Shown here: positions 5,513-5,816 of the stretch, in pieces
How the letters are laid out: every line of letters begins with the position of its first letter
Position numbering within the stretch: the stretch's first letter is position 1
Assembly: GCF_015207245.1 (NCBI RefSeq)
Contig: NZ_JADEXF010000273.1
Span: 1-5,816 of the forward strand
Length of the DNA stretch: 5,816 nt
Direction of reading: 5' to 3'
Source of the DNA: Nostoc cf. edaphicum LEGE 07299
Lineage (GTDB): Bacteria; Cyanobacteriota; Cyanobacteriia; Cyanobacteriales; Nostocaceae
Notes under the pieces: generated by a model
Seen by the model: the letters and a program-made list of their open reading frames with translations, nothing else
Databases searched by the model: none
What the model was told of the DNA's origin: nothing
Position numbers and translations under genes: made by a program

Positions 5513-5532
5513 CTTCTCCCAAAGGGAGAGGC
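5513..5532. repeat. Short palindromic repeat (CTTCTCCC-AAA-GGGAGAGG)
   Basis: The arms CTTCTCCC (5513-5520) and GGGAGAGG (5524-5531) form an 8-bp stem with one G-U pair around AAA. The same 20 bases recur with two mismatches at 1368-1387. It is followed by CTGCGCCAA, a tail often seen with this kind of repeat in Nostoc genomes as far as I recall. A dispersed palindromic repeat is the best description. Confidence 0.55.
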
Positions 5533-5584
5533 TGCGCCAAGACAACTGAATGACCATGTAGGTGAGAGTTATTATCCTAGAACC

Positions 5585-5637
5585 CTCAAATCCTACCCCG
5601 TAGGTGTAGGGGTGAAAGCATCACCCCCAGGTTTGAG
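5585..5637. repeat. 53-base imperfect palindrome next to the IS end
   Basis: The outer arms CTCAAA-T-CCT (5585-5594) and AGG-TTTGAG (5629-5637) pair with one bulge. Inside, GGGGTGA (5609-5615) pairs perfectly with TCACCCC (5621-5627) around AAGCA. An alternative inner pairing ACCCC/GGGGT (5595-5599 / 5609-5613) competes with it. It could be a terminator for transcription entering from the right or a miniature palindromic element. It ends three bases before the presumed IS boundary. Confidence 0.45.
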
Positions 5638-5641
5638 ACTA

Positions 5642-5816
5642 GGGCGTGTTTTCAAACTATAACCACAAGAGAATGGAGGCAATCATAATCATTGCTGTAT
5701 AATTATACCCATTTGAAAAAAGAATGTGACAGATGGTAAAAATATAGAGAGGTGGTATTAAGGGTGTGTGATGGCAGGGATAACGCATATCGAGATACAA
5801 GAGAGTGCAGATGAAC
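5642..5816 (+). mobile_element. Probable left end of an IS630-type insertion sequence, cut by the window edge
   Basis: The transposase N-terminus at 5771 resembles cyanobacterial IS630-family proteins. IS630 elements insert at TA and duplicate it. A TA at 5640-5641 is directly followed by GGGCGTGTTTTCAAAC, a plausible terminal repeat, after which the sequence changes from structured repeats to an AT-rich leader. The right end is outside the window, so the terminal repeat and exact boundary cannot be confirmed. The leader holds TATAAT (5698-5703) without a good -35 box. Confidence 0.45.
5771..5816 (+). CDS. N-terminal fragment of an IS630-type transposase (helix-turn-helix part), runs off the right edge
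   Basis: An ATG at 5771 follows AAGGG (5760-5764) at a 6-base spacing, and the frame is closed upstream by TAA at 5759-5761. The 15 visible residues read MAGITHIEIQESADE. From memory, the pattern THIEIxES near the start is typical of cyanobacterial IS630-family transposases, in which a helix-turn-helix domain precedes the DDE catalytic part. Only this short piece is visible, so intactness, the catalytic residues and any programmed frameshift cannot be assessed. The ribosome binding site is good. It could instead be a different HTH protein; the assignment rests on a short remembered motif. Confidence 0.5.
   Translation, partial: MAGITHIEIQESADE

Larger units (their letters stand above)
5393..5640. 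other. Noncoding, repeat-rich spacer between the JAMM gene and an IS end
   Basis: I see no supportable gene in this stretch on either strand; the short open frames here are antisense extensions of the JAMM gene or too poor to credit. It contains the hairpins at 5513-5532 and 5585-5637. The AT-rich first part (5393-5450) presumably includes control sequences for the JAMM/moeB-like unit. Confidence 0.5.

Noticed and set aside
1..5816. CRISPR array, tRNA or rRNA genes
   Set aside because: No regularly spaced repeats with unique spacers, no cloverleaf with a T-loop GTTCRA pattern in context, and no ribosomal RNA signature were seen on either strand.

Overview
The window looks like chromosomal DNA of a filamentous, Nostoc/Anabaena/Calothrix-like cyanobacterium. 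Five HIP1 octamers (GCGATCGC) are present at 994-1001, 2704-2711, 3379-3386, 4999-5006 and 5068-5075. The intergenic repeats are of the kind common in heterocystous cyanobacteria (degenerate CCCAATG-like heptads, ATTCGTA tandem units, a CTCTGCGT-rich palindrome), and the protein sequences read as cyanobacterial. The genus is inferred from memory of such sequences, not from a search.

Layout. Positions 1-1028 (+) hold the 3' part of a cell-wall protein with two peptidoglycan-binding repeats and a C-terminal M15-like zinc peptidase domain. Positions 1029-1602 are a 574-base gap with no long gene. It holds two candidate small ORFs with good ribosome binding sites (1050-1139 and 1302-1427), several hairpins and a repeat tract. 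Positions 1603-3471 (+) encode a complete FtsH membrane AAA+ zinc protease. A strong hairpin with the character of a dispersed repeat separates it from the convergent gene at 3565-4737 (-), a MoeB/MoeZ-type E1-like adenylyltransferase fused to a rhodanese domain. Upstream of that, on the same strand, 4870-5376 (-) encodes an M67-family JAMM metallopeptidase. Positions 5377-5640 are repeat-rich and noncoding. From about 5642 to the right edge lies what appears to be the left end of an IS630-type insertion sequence, with the first 15 codons of its transposase.

Functional links. The JAMM peptidase and the E1-rhodanese protein form a probable two-gene unit of the sulfur-carrier (ubiquitin-like) type. 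By analogy with MoeZ/Mec in actinobacteria, the E1-rhodanese activates and thiocarboxylates a small carrier protein (MoaD/ThiS/CysO type), and the JAMM enzyme cleaves the carrier C-terminus or releases its product. No carrier gene is visible here. FtsH and the cell-wall protein have no obvious link to this pair.

Nothing in the window is clearly a new biological system. The most open questions are the two small ORFs ahead of ftsH, the JAMM/E1 pair without its carrier, and the structured repeats that act as intergenic punctuation.
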